Assembly: GCA_913061235.1 (NCBI GenBank) | Contig: CAJXTB010000003.1 | Coordinates: 62,001 to 126,000, forward strand | Length of the DNA stretch: 64,000 nt | Source of the DNA: an uncultured Pseudomonadota bacterium | GTDB taxonomy: Bacteria; Myxococcota_A; UBA796; GCA-2862545 | Reading direction: 5' to 3' | Part shown: positions 51,591-60,387 of the stretch, piece by piece | Position numbering within the stretch: position 1 is the stretch's first letter | Layout: every line of letters begins with the position of its first letter | Notes under the pieces: model-generated | Seen by the model: the letters and a program-made list of their open reading frames with translations, nothing else | Told to the model about the DNA's origin: nothing | Databases searched by the model: none | Position numbers and translations under genes: made by a program

Positions 51591-52607
51591 CTATTCCTGT
51601 ATCGAGGCGCCTGAGTCGCGCCCCGCCACGTGCACATCGAGCTGGGGGAACGGTACCGTGAGCCCGTGGTTCTGCATCGCCAACAGGAGCGACTGCCGAA
51701 GCTCGCTTTCCTCAAGGGCTGCACGCCAAGGATTGGCAACGGCAACTTCAACACGCCACAATACGCCGTTGTCACCAAGTTCAATCATGAGGGCGCGCGG
51801 TTCGCAGTTCGGAGCTCGACCTGCGAAGGCCCGGGCAGCATCGTGAAGTATGCGCCCGGCCTCGGTCGACGAGTCTTCGTACGAATGAGCGACCACAACC
51901 CGAACCCAGTACCCGCCCGGACTCTTGGAGAGATTGCGAAGGGTGTTCGTCGCCAACTCGTAGTTGGGCACCGTCAGGGTCTCATTGCGCCGGGTCAATA
52001 CGGTCGTGGTTCGCATGCCAACGACCTGCACCTGCACGATTTCACCTTCGATGCTCAGCACATCGCCAGGTGCGACCGCCCCTTCCGCTACAGCGTTGCC
52101 CGAACAGGTTGGTCCGAGGATGCGTCGTTCAGGTGCGTGCATAGCGACCCGGCGCAGCGCCGCTGTGTCGGGACCCAGCAAGCTGTGCCGGGGAGGCTAG
52201 GTGCGTGCATGAGCGATGCAGACCGGGTCAACCTGGAGCGGCCACCGCTGTGACAAGAGCGTTCCGGCCACGAAGCTCTGCACCACCTTCTGAACGGCTA
52301 ATCCAATGCCGACAAAGATGACGGTGCCCGAGGCTACAGCAGCGCCGAGGTCCACACCAAGGTTCACCACCGTGAGTAAGAGTCCCACACCAACGATACT
52401 CCACCGCACCACACGGGTGACGAGCGCTCGCACGCCAGGAGACGTTTGCGGCCAGAACCGCATCACCAACCCTTCGCACACTCGGCCAACCAGGGCAGCG
52501 AGAACAATGGTCAGCAGAAGCAAGAGACACGACGCCAGCAGTGTGGGGGTTCCGGCCCGGGCCAAACCAACTAGGGACGCCAAGAACTCCGTTGTTTGCT
52601 CCATCAT
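51591..52607 (-). pseudogene. MscS-type mechanosensitive channel interrupted by an in-frame amber codon
   Basis: The frame from ATG 52607 to 51591 is continuous except for one TAG (plus-strand CTA 52197-52199). The first part (136 codons) has three membrane helices, the last being the pore helix (AVQKVVQSFVAGTLL). The second part has the MscS beta domain (APGDVLSIEGEIVQVQVVGM, TVPNYELATNTLRNLS). Between LL and PGD lies a stretch of about 60 codons, where MscS proteins have about ten. Two related direct repeats sit there (52131-52167 and 52199-52252). The stop and extra segment suggest an insertion or duplication that broke the gene. The last gene of the five-gene operon; it overlaps the antiporter stop by ATGA. 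Confidence 0.7.
52131..52252 (-). repeat. Direct repeats within the extra segment of the MscS-type gene
   Basis: On the minus strand, CACAGCGG ... ATGCACGCACCT occurs twice: a 54-nt copy (52252-52199) and a 37-nt copy (52167-52131), with starts 68 bp apart at their AGGTGCGTGCAT ends. The ends are identical and the middles differ by indels. The amber codon TAG directly follows the longer copy. The segment separates the channel's pore helix from its beta domain. Confidence 0.6.
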
Positions 52608-53806
52608 TTCTGGCTCCTAGACGCCCAAGCCCCGTAGCGCACTGCAGACACACTAGCAGTCACGCCGTGCAGCATCACGCTTAGCAAGACTGTCAATAGA
52701 ACCACGTTGAAGAACGATTCGCCGCCTTCCAGCTCGCCTTCGACCAACAACAATCCGAACAAAAGCGATGCCAGACCTCGAGGTCCAAACCATCCCAAAA
52801 ATGCGACCGTCGGCCAGCGAAATCCAGTTCCAATCAGAGACAAGGCGACGGGGAGCATGCGCACTACGGTAAGGGAGAGCAGCGCGTACACCCACTGCGC
52901 CGGACTGGCGGACTGCAGGGCAGGTGCGGCGAATACACACCCCAAGAGGGTGAACACCATCCACAACAGGAGCTGGCCTTCGGACTCCAAGAACTCATGG
53001 GTATTGTGACCGATTGTCGGAGCGAACCGCCCAAAGGCCATTCCCCCCACAAACGCCGCCATAAAACCGTTTCCACCAATGGCTTCGGCGCCCACGTAGC
53101 ACAATAGCGCTGTCGCAATACTGCCCGCCGGCAGAGCGCTTGACTCGGCCCATCTACGGCGGCTCCCAACCTCAAGCAGCGTACCCGCGACCGCGCCCAC
53201 CACCGCACCGGCCAATGGTCCCAACACGACCTGTTGGGCCCAGAACCACACCCACGTGGCGCCGTCGTCCACCTGCGACATGGCCAAGGCAAGAAGCACC
53301 AAGACTAAAGGCAAGGTAATCCCGTCATTGAGCCCAGACTCCACGGTCAGTGCCTCGCGAATCGGCGCCGGAACCGCAGGATTACTGACCACTGCCTGCC
53401 CCAGCGCGGCATCTGTGGGTGCAAGGACAGCCGCGACCAACAGTGCTTCTACAGGGGTCCATTCTGGAAAAAGAAGCCATCCAACCAGAGCTCCGAGCCC
53501 CACAGTCAACGGCATTCCAATGCCGAGCAAGCGTCCCGGCACAGTCCAGTGGTGTGTGAGTTGTTTGAGCTGAATCTGGCTGGCATCTGAGAACAGGAGA
53601 AGCAGCAACGTGCCTTCCGTCAGTAGGGTGATGAACTCCCCTTCTGGCTCGAAAACCAACAGGCCCAGACCACCGCTACCGAGGACCAGTCCCACAGATA
53701 CAAAGACCATGGGCGCGGTGAACCACCGGTTGGTGACCCGGCGAGACACCGCGGCAAAGACGAGCACTGCTAGGAAGAACAGTGCCAGCTGGTGGGAGAG
53801 GTCCAT
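52604..53806 (-). CDS. Cation/proton antiporter, CPA1 (NhaP-like)
   Basis: 400 residues, about 12 membrane helices. Seen: LLAVLVFAAV-like first helix (FFLAVLVFAAVSRRV), VGLVLGSGGLGLL, the cluster LAPTDAALGQAVVSNP and the ion-binding Asn160-Asp161 in VESGLNDGITLPL, which define the CPA1 group of Na+/H+ or K+/H+ exchangers. The C-terminal GWFGPRGLASLLFGLLLVEG matches the conserved WGGPRG segment. No cytoplasmic regulatory tail. Start shares one base with the stop of the Rieske-TPP gene, and the MscS-type gene follows with ATGA. Confidence 0.9.
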   Translation of the reverse strand: MDLSHQLALFFLAVLVFAAVSRRVTNRWFTAPMVFVSVGLVLGSGGLGLLVFEPEGEFITLLTEGTLLLLLFSDASQIQLKQLTHHWTVPGRLLGIGMPLTVGLGALVGWLLFPEWTPVEALLVAAVLAPTDAALGQAVVSNPAVPAPIREALTVESGLNDGITLPLVLVLLALAMSQVDDGATWVWFWAQQVVLGPLAGAVVGAVAGTLLEVGSRRRWAESSALPAGSIATALLCYVGAEAIGGNGFMAAFVGGMAFGRFAPTIGHNTHEFLESEGQLLLWMVFTLLGCVFAAPALQSASPAQWVYALLSLTVVRMLPVALSLIGTGFRWPTVAFLGWFGPRGLASLLFGLLLVEGELEGGESFFNVVLLTVLLSVMLHGVTASVSAVRYGAWASRSQK

Positions 53807-55761
53807 CAGATCAAGGCGGCGTCTGTCATCACCTCAACCAATGCCGGACCGGGATGAGCCAGTGCACGACGCAGGGCATCACCGAGGTCTTCTGCAGACT
53901 CCACGCGAATGCCCAACATGCCGCACTCTTCCGCCACCACAGCGAAGTTGGGGTTGTTCAGCGTGGTCTTCCACACGTCAAACTCACCGGCTCGCTGCTC
54001 CTTGCTGATTTTGCCAAGCTGTCCATTGTGCAGCAGTATGTGCGTAATGTTCATATTGTGCAGCGGAAGTGTACTAAGTTCTGCCAGATACTGGCCGAGT
54101 CCGCCATCGCCCGAGACACTCACGACCTGTCGGCCGAAGAACGGGGTGCCTTCTTCCTGTGTGGCAGCCCACGCGCCCATAGCCCCAGGCAACCCAAATC
54201 CAATGGACCCAAGGTAGCCACTCATCAACACAGACTGACGTCGCGTCTCAAAGTACCGGCCAAAGCTGTAGGTGTTGTTGCCCACGTCTACCGAGATGAT
54301 GGCGTCGTCATCAACAGCGTCTGACAGTTCGCGGAATAGGGTGGCGCTATGAATGCCGTCTCCGACCTCTTCCAGCTCGCGCCGTTCCTTTTCAGCACGC
54401 CAGATGGCCCAGCGAGCAGCAACATCCTCCCGTTGGTCGACCGCCTGAACGTCCTCAAGACGCTCGACAATCTGGTCCACAGCCAGGGCAATGTCGGCTT
54501 GCACCAGTAAATCGATGGGATGACGATTACCGAGCGCCATGGCATCGCGGTCGATCTGGATTGTGCGAACTTTGTCGGCGATGCCCGTGTGGTTCGAGAA
54601 GCTCGCACCGCACACCAACAACAGGTCCGCCTCATTCATAAACCAGCTAGCGACCGGTGTTCCGCTACGGCCCAGCACTCCAGCAGCGAGCGCATGGTCA
54701 TCACCAATGAGCCCCTTGCCCTTGAACGTAGTGAGTATTGGACACTTCAATCGCTCGGCCAGGGCGACAACGCCGTCCATCTGGAAACGCGCACCATGAC
54801 CAACAACAATGACCGGACGTTTCGCCTGCGACAGAGCCTCGGCCGCAGCACCAATATCTTCGCGATTTCCGGCGACCCGACGCGACACCATCCGTCCTTG
54901 CGGTCCACCTGCGGGTTCCTCTGAAGGCAGGGTCTGCACCTCATCTGGAAACACCATATGAACTGGACCTTCCTGAATAATCGCATGTTTACATGCCAGG
55001 GTGGTCAGCTCGGCAGGACTCGCGGACGGCAGCATCACTCCCGACCAACGGGCAACTCCTCCAAAGGCGGCCTTCAGGTCCAACTCTTGGAACGCCCCCC
55101 GACCAAACCACTGACTCTCCACCTGACCCGTCAGCGCAATGGCCGGGGCATGGTCTACGTGGGCATCCCACAGTCCGGTGAGCAGGTTCGTGGCACCGGG
55201 GCCGGCAATTGCCAGACACGCAGCAGGACGGCCTGTGAGCTTTCCGTACGCGGAAACGGCGAAGGACGCAGCCCCCTCGTGACGAATCGCCACGTACCCC
55301 ATCTCGCCGTCCAAGACGCGCCGACGCACACCATCCGCGAGACCTAGGTTTGAGTGACCGACCATGCCAAACACCCACTTCACACCCCAGTTCACGAGCG
55401 TTTCCGCTACGACATCACTGGTGGAACGTTCGTGGGTGTCCTCCTCGGGCATGCCTACATACAAACCATCTGCACGCTCTTCGACGGCATAGGTGTCGAC
55501 GCCATCATCATGCCCACCCGGCGAATTGCCGGTCTGCGGATGAAAGTCCCAACCATGCCATGGGCACCGCAACCATCCGTCTTCAATCGATCCCTCACCG
55601 AGAGGCCCCCCTTGATGGGGACAGCGATTGTCGAGGGCGGACACGGTCCCCTCATGATGCGTAAGGCAGACCGATTGGTGCCCACAGGTCACGGTCTTGA
55701 CGCGGCCCTCGGGCAAGTCTTCACGCGTGCCTACACGATGCCAGCGAAGTTTCTGAGACAT
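53806..55761 (-). CDS. Rieske domain fused to a thiamine-diphosphate enzyme (ALS/pyruvate-oxidase-like)
   Basis: 651 residues. The Rieske [2Fe-2S] domain (1-105) has ligands Cys47-His49 and Cys66-His69 in CPHQGG and CPWHGW. A three-domain thiamine-diphosphate enzyme of the acetolactate-synthase group follows from about 112: catalytic Glu162 in IRHEGAAS, GPGATNLLTG, a central domain with KRPVIVVGHGA, and the cofactor motif VSGDGGLGQYLAELST with NGQLG. No FAD-binding motif was identified. The fusion is unusual: it suggests that electrons from or to the TPP intermediate pass through the iron-sulphur domain. It lies 14 bp after the Rieske-FMN gene. Confidence 0.9.
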   Translation of the reverse strand: MSQKLRWHRVGTREDLPEGRVKTVTCGHQSVCLTHHEGTVSALDNRCPHQGGPLGEGSIEDGWLRCPWHGWDFHPQTGNSPGGHDDGVDTYAVEERADGLYVGMPEEDTHERSTSDVVAETLVNWGVKWVFGMVGHSNLGLADGVRRRVLDGEMGYVAIRHEGAASFAVSAYGKLTGRPAACLAIAGPGATNLLTGLWDAHVDHAPAIALTGQVESQWFGRGAFQELDLKAAFGGVARWSGVMLPSASPAELTTLACKHAIIQEGPVHMVFPDEVQTLPSEEPAGGPQGRMVSRRVAGNREDIGAAAEALSQAKRPVIVVGHGARFQMDGVVALAERLKCPILTTFKGKGLIGDDHALAAGVLGRSGTPVASWFMNEADLLLVCGASFSNHTGIADKVRTIQIDRDAMALGNRHPIDLLVQADIALAVDQIVERLEDVQAVDQREDVAARWAIWRAEKERRELEEVGDGIHSATLFRELSDAVDDDAIISVDVGNNTYSFGRYFETRRQSVLMSGYLGSIGFGLPGAMGAWAATQEEGTPFFGRQVVSVSGDGGLGQYLAELSTLPLHNMNITHILLHNGQLGKISKEQRAGEFDVWKTTLNNPNFAVVAEECGMLGIRVESAEDLGDALRRALAHPGPALVEVMTDAALI

Positions 55762-55775
55762 GCTGATTCTCCAGC

Positions 55776-57389
55776 TTAAAGGGGGTAGACGCCGCCGTAC
55801 GAAACGCCAGATAGATAGGCCATGTCGCGCTTGAACGTGGTCAAGTCATCCACGCAGAAGTCCGACAGCTTGTCGTGACCGGTCGCCCTGGCCAACACCT
55901 TCATCAACTCAACGGTGGACTCGAACCACGTCGCAAGCCGCCTAGCGGACAACGCGATTTCAAAGCGAGCGCGTAAATCATCCTTCTGGGTGGCGATTCC
56001 CACGGGACAATTGTTGGTATGGCAGGCGCGCATTCCCAAGCAACCAATGGCTTGAAGGGCACTATTGGAGACGGCGATGCCATCAGCGCCCAAAGCCATT
56101 GCCTTGGCGAAATCGGCTTCTGTCCTCAATCCACCCGTAGCAATGAGCGTGACATCGCGTTGGCCACGTGCGTCTAGGTGCCGGCGTGCCCGAGCAACTG
56201 CGGCAATGGTGGGTACCGAGATGTTGTTGCGGAAAATCGCGGGTGCAGCACCGGTTCCACCACCACGACCATCCATGATGATGTAGTCGCATCCCACAGA
56301 TAGGGCGAAATCGATGTCGAGCTCAATGTGCTGAGCCGACAGCTTGAAGCCAATCGGAATCCCGCCAGACCGTTCACGAACTTCATCCGCGAGACGGCGG
56401 TAGTCAGAGGCATCATTCAAGTCGGGAAACCGCGGGGGCGAGACAGCCGGCTGACCGGGCTCGAGACCGCGTACTTCCGCAATACGTCCCTGGACCTTCT
56501 CTCCAGGCAAGTGACCGCCAGTGCCTGTCTTGGCGCCTTGACCGGCCTTGAAGTGGAACGCTTGGACGAGCTCAACCTTGTCCAGGGACCAACCGAACTT
56601 TCCAGACGCAAGCTCGTAGAAGTAGCGCGCGTTGGCCTGTTGTTCTTCGGGGAGCATGCCTCCCTCACCGGAACATATGCCCGTGCCGGCCATCTGTGCG
56701 CCCTTCGACAACGCCGTCTTCGCCTCAGCCGACAACGCACCGAAGCTCATGTCACTGACAAAGATTGGGATGGCGAGGGACAGCGGACGACGAGCCGCGG
56801 GGCCAATCACCAGCTCGGTCTCAATCTCCACATCTTCCATCAGGGGGAGCCTGTGCAGCTGTGCAGTAACAAACTGGATATCGTCCCAGCTTGGCAACTC
56901 CGTTCGACTCACACCCATGGCGCCGACGGGACCGTGGTGTCCGGTCTTGCTCAGACCGTCTCGGGCCAACTGCTGGATGTGTTGATTGTGCGGTTCGTCA
57001 GCAGTGCCATGGACGTCCTGGTACAGGCCCAGGTACTCGTCTCGCTTGTAGGGCTGCGGGTGAGCGACAGTCCAAGCAGCAATCTCGTCTGCGTCTACGA
57101 CAACATCGTCACCGGATAGCCAACAGGTGAACCGATGAAGCGCCTCGGAGTTGTTGTACTCGCTGACTCCTGTATCGATTCGATAGTCCCACCCGTGAAC
57201 ACCACAAATGAGGTTGTCTCCCTCTACATGGCCGTCTGACATCAGCGCGCCGCGGTGCAGACAACGTCCGTACAACGCACTGACTTGGTCATCATGGCGC
57301 ACCAGGACAAGGTCGACCCCTTCCACCAGGGCGTAGGTCGGCTTTCGGTCAGCGAGGTCAGACCACGCCGCTACTGTGATTTCACGCAT
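55776..57389 (-). CDS. Rieske domain fused to a glutamate-synthase-type FMN domain
   Basis: 537 residues from ATG 57389. The Rieske domain (1-100) has Cys43-His45 and Cys62-His65 in GRCLHRG and CGVHGWD. The rest is the FMN-binding barrel of glutamate synthase large subunit (GltB2/archaeal type): IPIFVSDMSFGALSAEAK, GTGICSGEGGM, VQAFHFKAGQGAKTGTGG, DYIIMDGRGGGTGAAP, LIATGGLRTEADFAKAMALGADG and the [3Fe-4S] ligands Cys450, Cys456 and Cys461. The glutaminase domain is absent. It likely transfers electrons between FMN and a small substrate or partner. A frame open to 57566 exists but lacks similarity. It starts 5 bp after the upstream gene. Confidence 0.9.
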   Translation of the reverse strand: MREITVAAWSDLADRKPTYALVEGVDLVLVRHDDQVSALYGRCLHRGALMSDGHVEGDNLICGVHGWDYRIDTGVSEYNNSEALHRFTCWLSGDDVVVDADEIAAWTVAHPQPYKRDEYLGLYQDVHGTADEPHNQHIQQLARDGLSKTGHHGPVGAMGVSRTELPSWDDIQFVTAQLHRLPLMEDVEIETELVIGPAARRPLSLAIPIFVSDMSFGALSAEAKTALSKGAQMAGTGICSGEGGMLPEEQQANARYFYELASGKFGWSLDKVELVQAFHFKAGQGAKTGTGGHLPGEKVQGRIAEVRGLEPGQPAVSPPRFPDLNDASDYRRLADEVRERSGGIPIGFKLSAQHIELDIDFALSVGCDYIIMDGRGGGTGAAPAIFRNNISVPTIAAVARARRHLDARGQRDVTLIATGGLRTEADFAKAMALGADGIAVSNSALQAIGCLGMRACHTNNCPVGIATQKDDLRARFEIALSARRLATWFESTVELMKVLARATGHDKLSDFCVDDLTTFKRDMAYLSGVSYGGVYPL

Positions 57390-57394
57390 TGAAA

Positions 57395-58162
57395 CTACTC
57401 TCGATTTAGCGATTGAAGGAGTTGCTCGAAGGCGCGACCTAGAAAGGTGTCGACCTGCGATTCCGAAGCAAATTGGCCGGCTTCCAGGACTGCACCGTAC
57501 CAGCCTTCTGTGTTCCATCGACCCACGGGCAGCTCCGGTGTGGCCTGCTCCGACGGATAGGGCCAAGGCGTGGCATAGAAGTACGGTTGGGCAATTCCAC
57601 CGTCTCCGGGCGTCATGCCCGCACCAATACTGCTGGACTTCTCAGGGTCTTCGTCCGCTGTGACCACGTACAAGCGAGCGATATCAAAGTGGTGAGGCCA
57701 CACGCGCGCTGGGTCCCCGCTTCCTACATCTGGGGTCAAGGCAGCGAGCGCCCTTCCGGCCAAGACGTACCACTCGGCAAGCTGTGCCAAGGCCTCGTCG
57801 GACGCTGTGAAGGGCCCATACTCACCCGTTGGACCCGACGGCATGTCCCACTCCGCAAAGGTCAGTTCGCGCCCAAGCTGCTGTGCCAGCCAGTCCGTCG
57901 CGTGGGCCATGGTCTGGCCCTGGAGCGGCAGGTCATGCTCACCCACCGACAGCGTGAGGCACGCGAGGTCCAAGCGAACCCGACGACCGTCTGGCAATGC
58001 CTCACCAACGAGCTGCGTTCCGGCAAAAGTGGTGCTCGAATAATGGAAGTGCGGATCTGCTTCAAGCATCGTGACGCCTGCGGCGGCAACGAGCTGAGCG
58101 GCGTAGTGGGCATCGTTCCTGGCTGTCAGAAAGTCCGCCCGCAAGGGAGTCGGTAGAGTCAT
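57395..58162 (-). CDS. Hypothetical protein, first gene of the double-Rieske operon
   Basis: 255 residues. Predicted mixed alpha/beta fold with DLACLTLSVGEHDLPLQG, a His-containing core VWPHHFDIARLYVVTADED, and SIGAGMTPGDGGIAQPYFYA, in which an acidic and His-rich site could bind a metal. No signal peptide or membrane helix. The WPHHFDIA motif recalls the DUF5996 group, but I am not certain. GAGGT lies four to five bases before ATG 58162. The stop is 5 bp before the Rieske-FMN gene, so the products probably act together. Confidence 0.7.
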   Translation of the reverse strand: MTLPTPLRADFLTARNDAHYAAQLVAAAGVTMLEADPHFHYSSTTFAGTQLVGEALPDGRRVRLDLACLTLSVGEHDLPLQGQTMAHATDWLAQQLGRELTFAEWDMPSGPTGEYGPFTASDEALAQLAEWYVLAGRALAALTPDVGSGDPARVWPHHFDIARLYVVTADEDPEKSSSIGAGMTPGDGGIAQPYFYATPWPYPSEQATPELPVGRWNTEGWYGAVLEAGQFASESQVDTFLGRAFEQLLQSLNRE

Positions 58163-58532
58163 AGAAACCTCGTGTCGGGCTGCCGACGACGTGTGGTGCG
58201 GGAGTGGCCATAGGCGTAACCAGGGCCACGACCCCGCATTGCAAGGAGGATGCGCGCGTTTGCCAGGGAAGTCCGTGCCAAATCTAGAACAGTGTGTCGC
58301 ACAGTCACACACCCGGGTACTGTGGCTATCGAAGGAGGTTACCGAAAAACGGAATCGCCCCCGTGGACGTCCGAATGCCCATGGGCGAGTCGAGCACTGG
58401 CCCTAAACCTGACCAAACTCCCGGAAGCACAGCGACCGTGGTACTTGGACACCGCGCAGGAGAACCGCGCTCGACTGCCCACCCGGGTTGAGGAGCGCAT
58501 GCCACAGCCCTTCTCCGCGCTCGGGAGACCAG
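58163..58532. other. 370-bp divergent region with no convincing gene
   Basis: It separates the double-Rieske operon (minus) from the epimerase gene (plus). Frames here have no recognisable product. One frame from ATG 58250, preceded by AAGGAGG, runs through into the epimerase gene out of frame and is not supported. A second AAGGAGGT at 58334-58341 has no start codon in range. The operon promoter is expected here but I could not single it out. Confidence 0.4.
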
Positions 58533-59552
58533 ATGCGTGCCACTCATGTCCTCGTCACTGGAGCCACCGGCTTTCTCGGGCGTCATGTCTTGGACCAAGC
58601 CAGCGAACGTCGTGTCCTCGCTTTGGTGCGCAACCCCGATGCCTGGCCCTACGAAGACGACACCGAGCGGGTGCACGGGGAGTTGACAGGCTCGGATTGG
58701 TACGACGACCCCCGCTTGCAGGGCGTCGACACCATTCTGCACCTGGCTGGACACGTCCACCACAGCCGAGAGCACAGCAAGGACTCCTACACCATCAACG
58801 TTGACGGCACACTAGGCATGGTTCGCTACGCCGCCCACTCTGGCGCGCGCCTCATCATGATCAGTACATCCGGCGTGGTGGGATGCTTCCGAGACAGCAC
58901 CAAGACCGCCGATGAAGACTCGGACTACGTCACCGACACCATCGCCCGCTGGCCCTACTACCACTCAAAGCTGGTCGCTGAGCAGCAGGCAACGGCGCTT
59001 GCTGAACAGCTAGGCGTGTCCTTGACCATCTTGCGTCCCCCCATGCTGTACGGCCCCGGCGACCACCGCTTCCGCACCACCAACATGGCCGTCAAGATCA
59101 TGAAGCGAAGGTTCCCCGCCCGCATTCCGGGTGGAGTCGCCTTCACTGACATTCGTGATGTCGCTGCCGCCGTGTGGGCCTGTGCCGAGCTGAAATCCCC
59201 ACGGCCGGTCTACCACTTGCCAGGCGAGACCTGGACAGTTCGTGAGTTCTTCGCGAGCATTGCGGACCTTGGTGGCGTCAAACCCCCACGATTCGCCCTG
59301 CCCTACCGCGTTGCGCACACCCTCGCGGTCGCCGTCCGCCCTCTGTCCAGATGGACCGGCAAGAACCTCATGCCTGACCCGGTTGTGGTCGAGATGGGCC
59401 GTCACCACTGGGGCATGACCAGCAAGTACGCCGACGAGCTCAACTTCTCGCCACGTCCTGCCCAGCAGACGCTCTCGGACACCGTTCAGTGGCTACGTGA
59501 ACACCACCCAGACGTCCGCCAGATCAGCGCTCAGCAGACGCCGCCCAACTAA
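58533..59552 (+). CDS. NAD-dependent epimerase/dehydratase family protein (extended SDR)
   Basis: 339 residues. N-terminal NAD motif VTGATGFLGRHV at 7-18, HLAGHVHHSREHS, a SerThrSer in MISTSGVVG, catalytic YYHSK, and RPPMLYGPGDHRF. It is of the 3-beta-HSD/dihydroflavonol-reductase type, acting on a sterol, polyketide or sugar. GGGAG lies five bases before ATG 58533. It overlaps the convergent lipoprotein gene by 29 bp. Confidence 0.88.
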   Translation: MRATHVLVTGATGFLGRHVLDQASERRVLALVRNPDAWPYEDDTERVHGELTGSDWYDDPRLQGVDTILHLAGHVHHSREHSKDSYTINVDGTLGMVRYAAHSGARLIMISTSGVVGCFRDSTKTADEDSDYVTDTIARWPYYHSKLVAEQQATALAEQLGVSLTILRPPMLYGPGDHRFRTTNMAVKIMKRRFPARIPGGVAFTDIRDVAAAVWACAELKSPRPVYHLPGETWTVREFFASIADLGGVKPPRFALPYRVAHTLAVAVRPLSRWTGKNLMPDPVVVEMGRHHWGMTSKYADELNFSPRPAQQTLSDTVQWLREHHPDVRQISAQQTPPN

Positions 59553-60369
59553 TCTCAGCCGAGATGGGGGGATGGTCAGAGAGCGGCTCGCCGTCGTCCC
59601 CAACAAAGTGGGGGGGACGCTGCCAGGACAGCGCATCGAGGGTGAGGGTTGGGGAAGAACGCACAAAGATTCGGTCGATATGGTCGTTCTCTGGACAGTC
59701 GAGCAGGACACAGACGTCTTGCAGTCCCGCGTCCGCGTACCGGGAAAGTGCGGCCACATCCTCAACATCATCGATATGCAGGTTGGTGTCGCCCATAAAG
59801 ACCACCGCATGGCTCTCATCCAGAGCGGCAATGACCTCTTCGACCTGAATGGCTCGTGCCGCGATGTCTTGCTCACCACCGCCGGCTTCATGATGGGTGT
59901 TCACAATGTCCACCCACTCGTTGTCCGCGAGCCTGACAGTGGCCACTTGAAAGCCCTTGCTGGCCAGACAATCCCCTGACCCGTCCAGCGTTCCATGACA
60001 CGACGAGTAGTAGAACTCTCGGTAGACGGTGGCCGAAGGTTGTTGGGACAAGCGTGACAACACGGCGAGTCCGGCGCTGTACACCCGGTCGTCTAGGGTC
60101 TCGTCGGTCCAATAGGCATCCTCATGACTCGCGCCAGCCACCAGGGCATCGTGCCAATCGGGGTCGAAGTCCTCTTGCAGCCCAACAACATCGTAGTCGT
60201 CCAATAGCGGTGCAATATCCTGCATACGGTCGAGGGTCGGGCGTGGAGAGTCCGTCAATGCGTCAGGTAGACCCTGAACATTGTACGTAATGACCGAGAA
60301 GGTACCCTCTTGGGGCACCAGCTCCGCATCGACACACCCAACACACACCAGCAGCAAACACCAACGCAT
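59524..60369 (-). CDS. Endonuclease/exonuclease/phosphatase-family lipoprotein
   Basis: 281 residues. Signal MRWCLLLVCVGC with lipobox Cys12. EEP fold motifs in order: ITYNVQGLPDAL, VVGLQEDFD, VDIVNTHHEAGG, VVFMGDTNLHID, DHIDRIFVRS and LSDHPPISAEI, the full set of catalytic residues. Similar exported proteins act as sphingomyelinases or DNases. It may be on the outer membrane. The 29-bp 3' overlap with the epimerase gene is convergent. Confidence 0.88.
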   Translation of the reverse strand: MRWCLLLVCVGCVDAELVPQEGTFSVITYNVQGLPDALTDSPRPTLDRMQDIAPLLDDYDVVGLQEDFDPDWHDALVAGASHEDAYWTDETLDDRVYSAGLAVLSRLSQQPSATVYREFYYSSCHGTLDGSGDCLASKGFQVATVRLADNEWVDIVNTHHEAGGGEQDIAARAIQVEEVIAALDESHAVVFMGDTNLHIDDVEDVAALSRYADAGLQDVCVLLDCPENDHIDRIFVRSSPTLTLDALSWQRPPHFVGDDGEPLSDHPPISAEISWAASAER

Positions 60370-60387
60370 TGCTCAACTCCGCCGGCC

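Noticed and set aside
58250-58804. Open frame with AAGGAGG before ATG, upstream of and overlapping the epimerase gene.
   Set aside because: It reads through the epimerase gene in another frame with a low-quality Arg/Pro-rich composition and no similarity.
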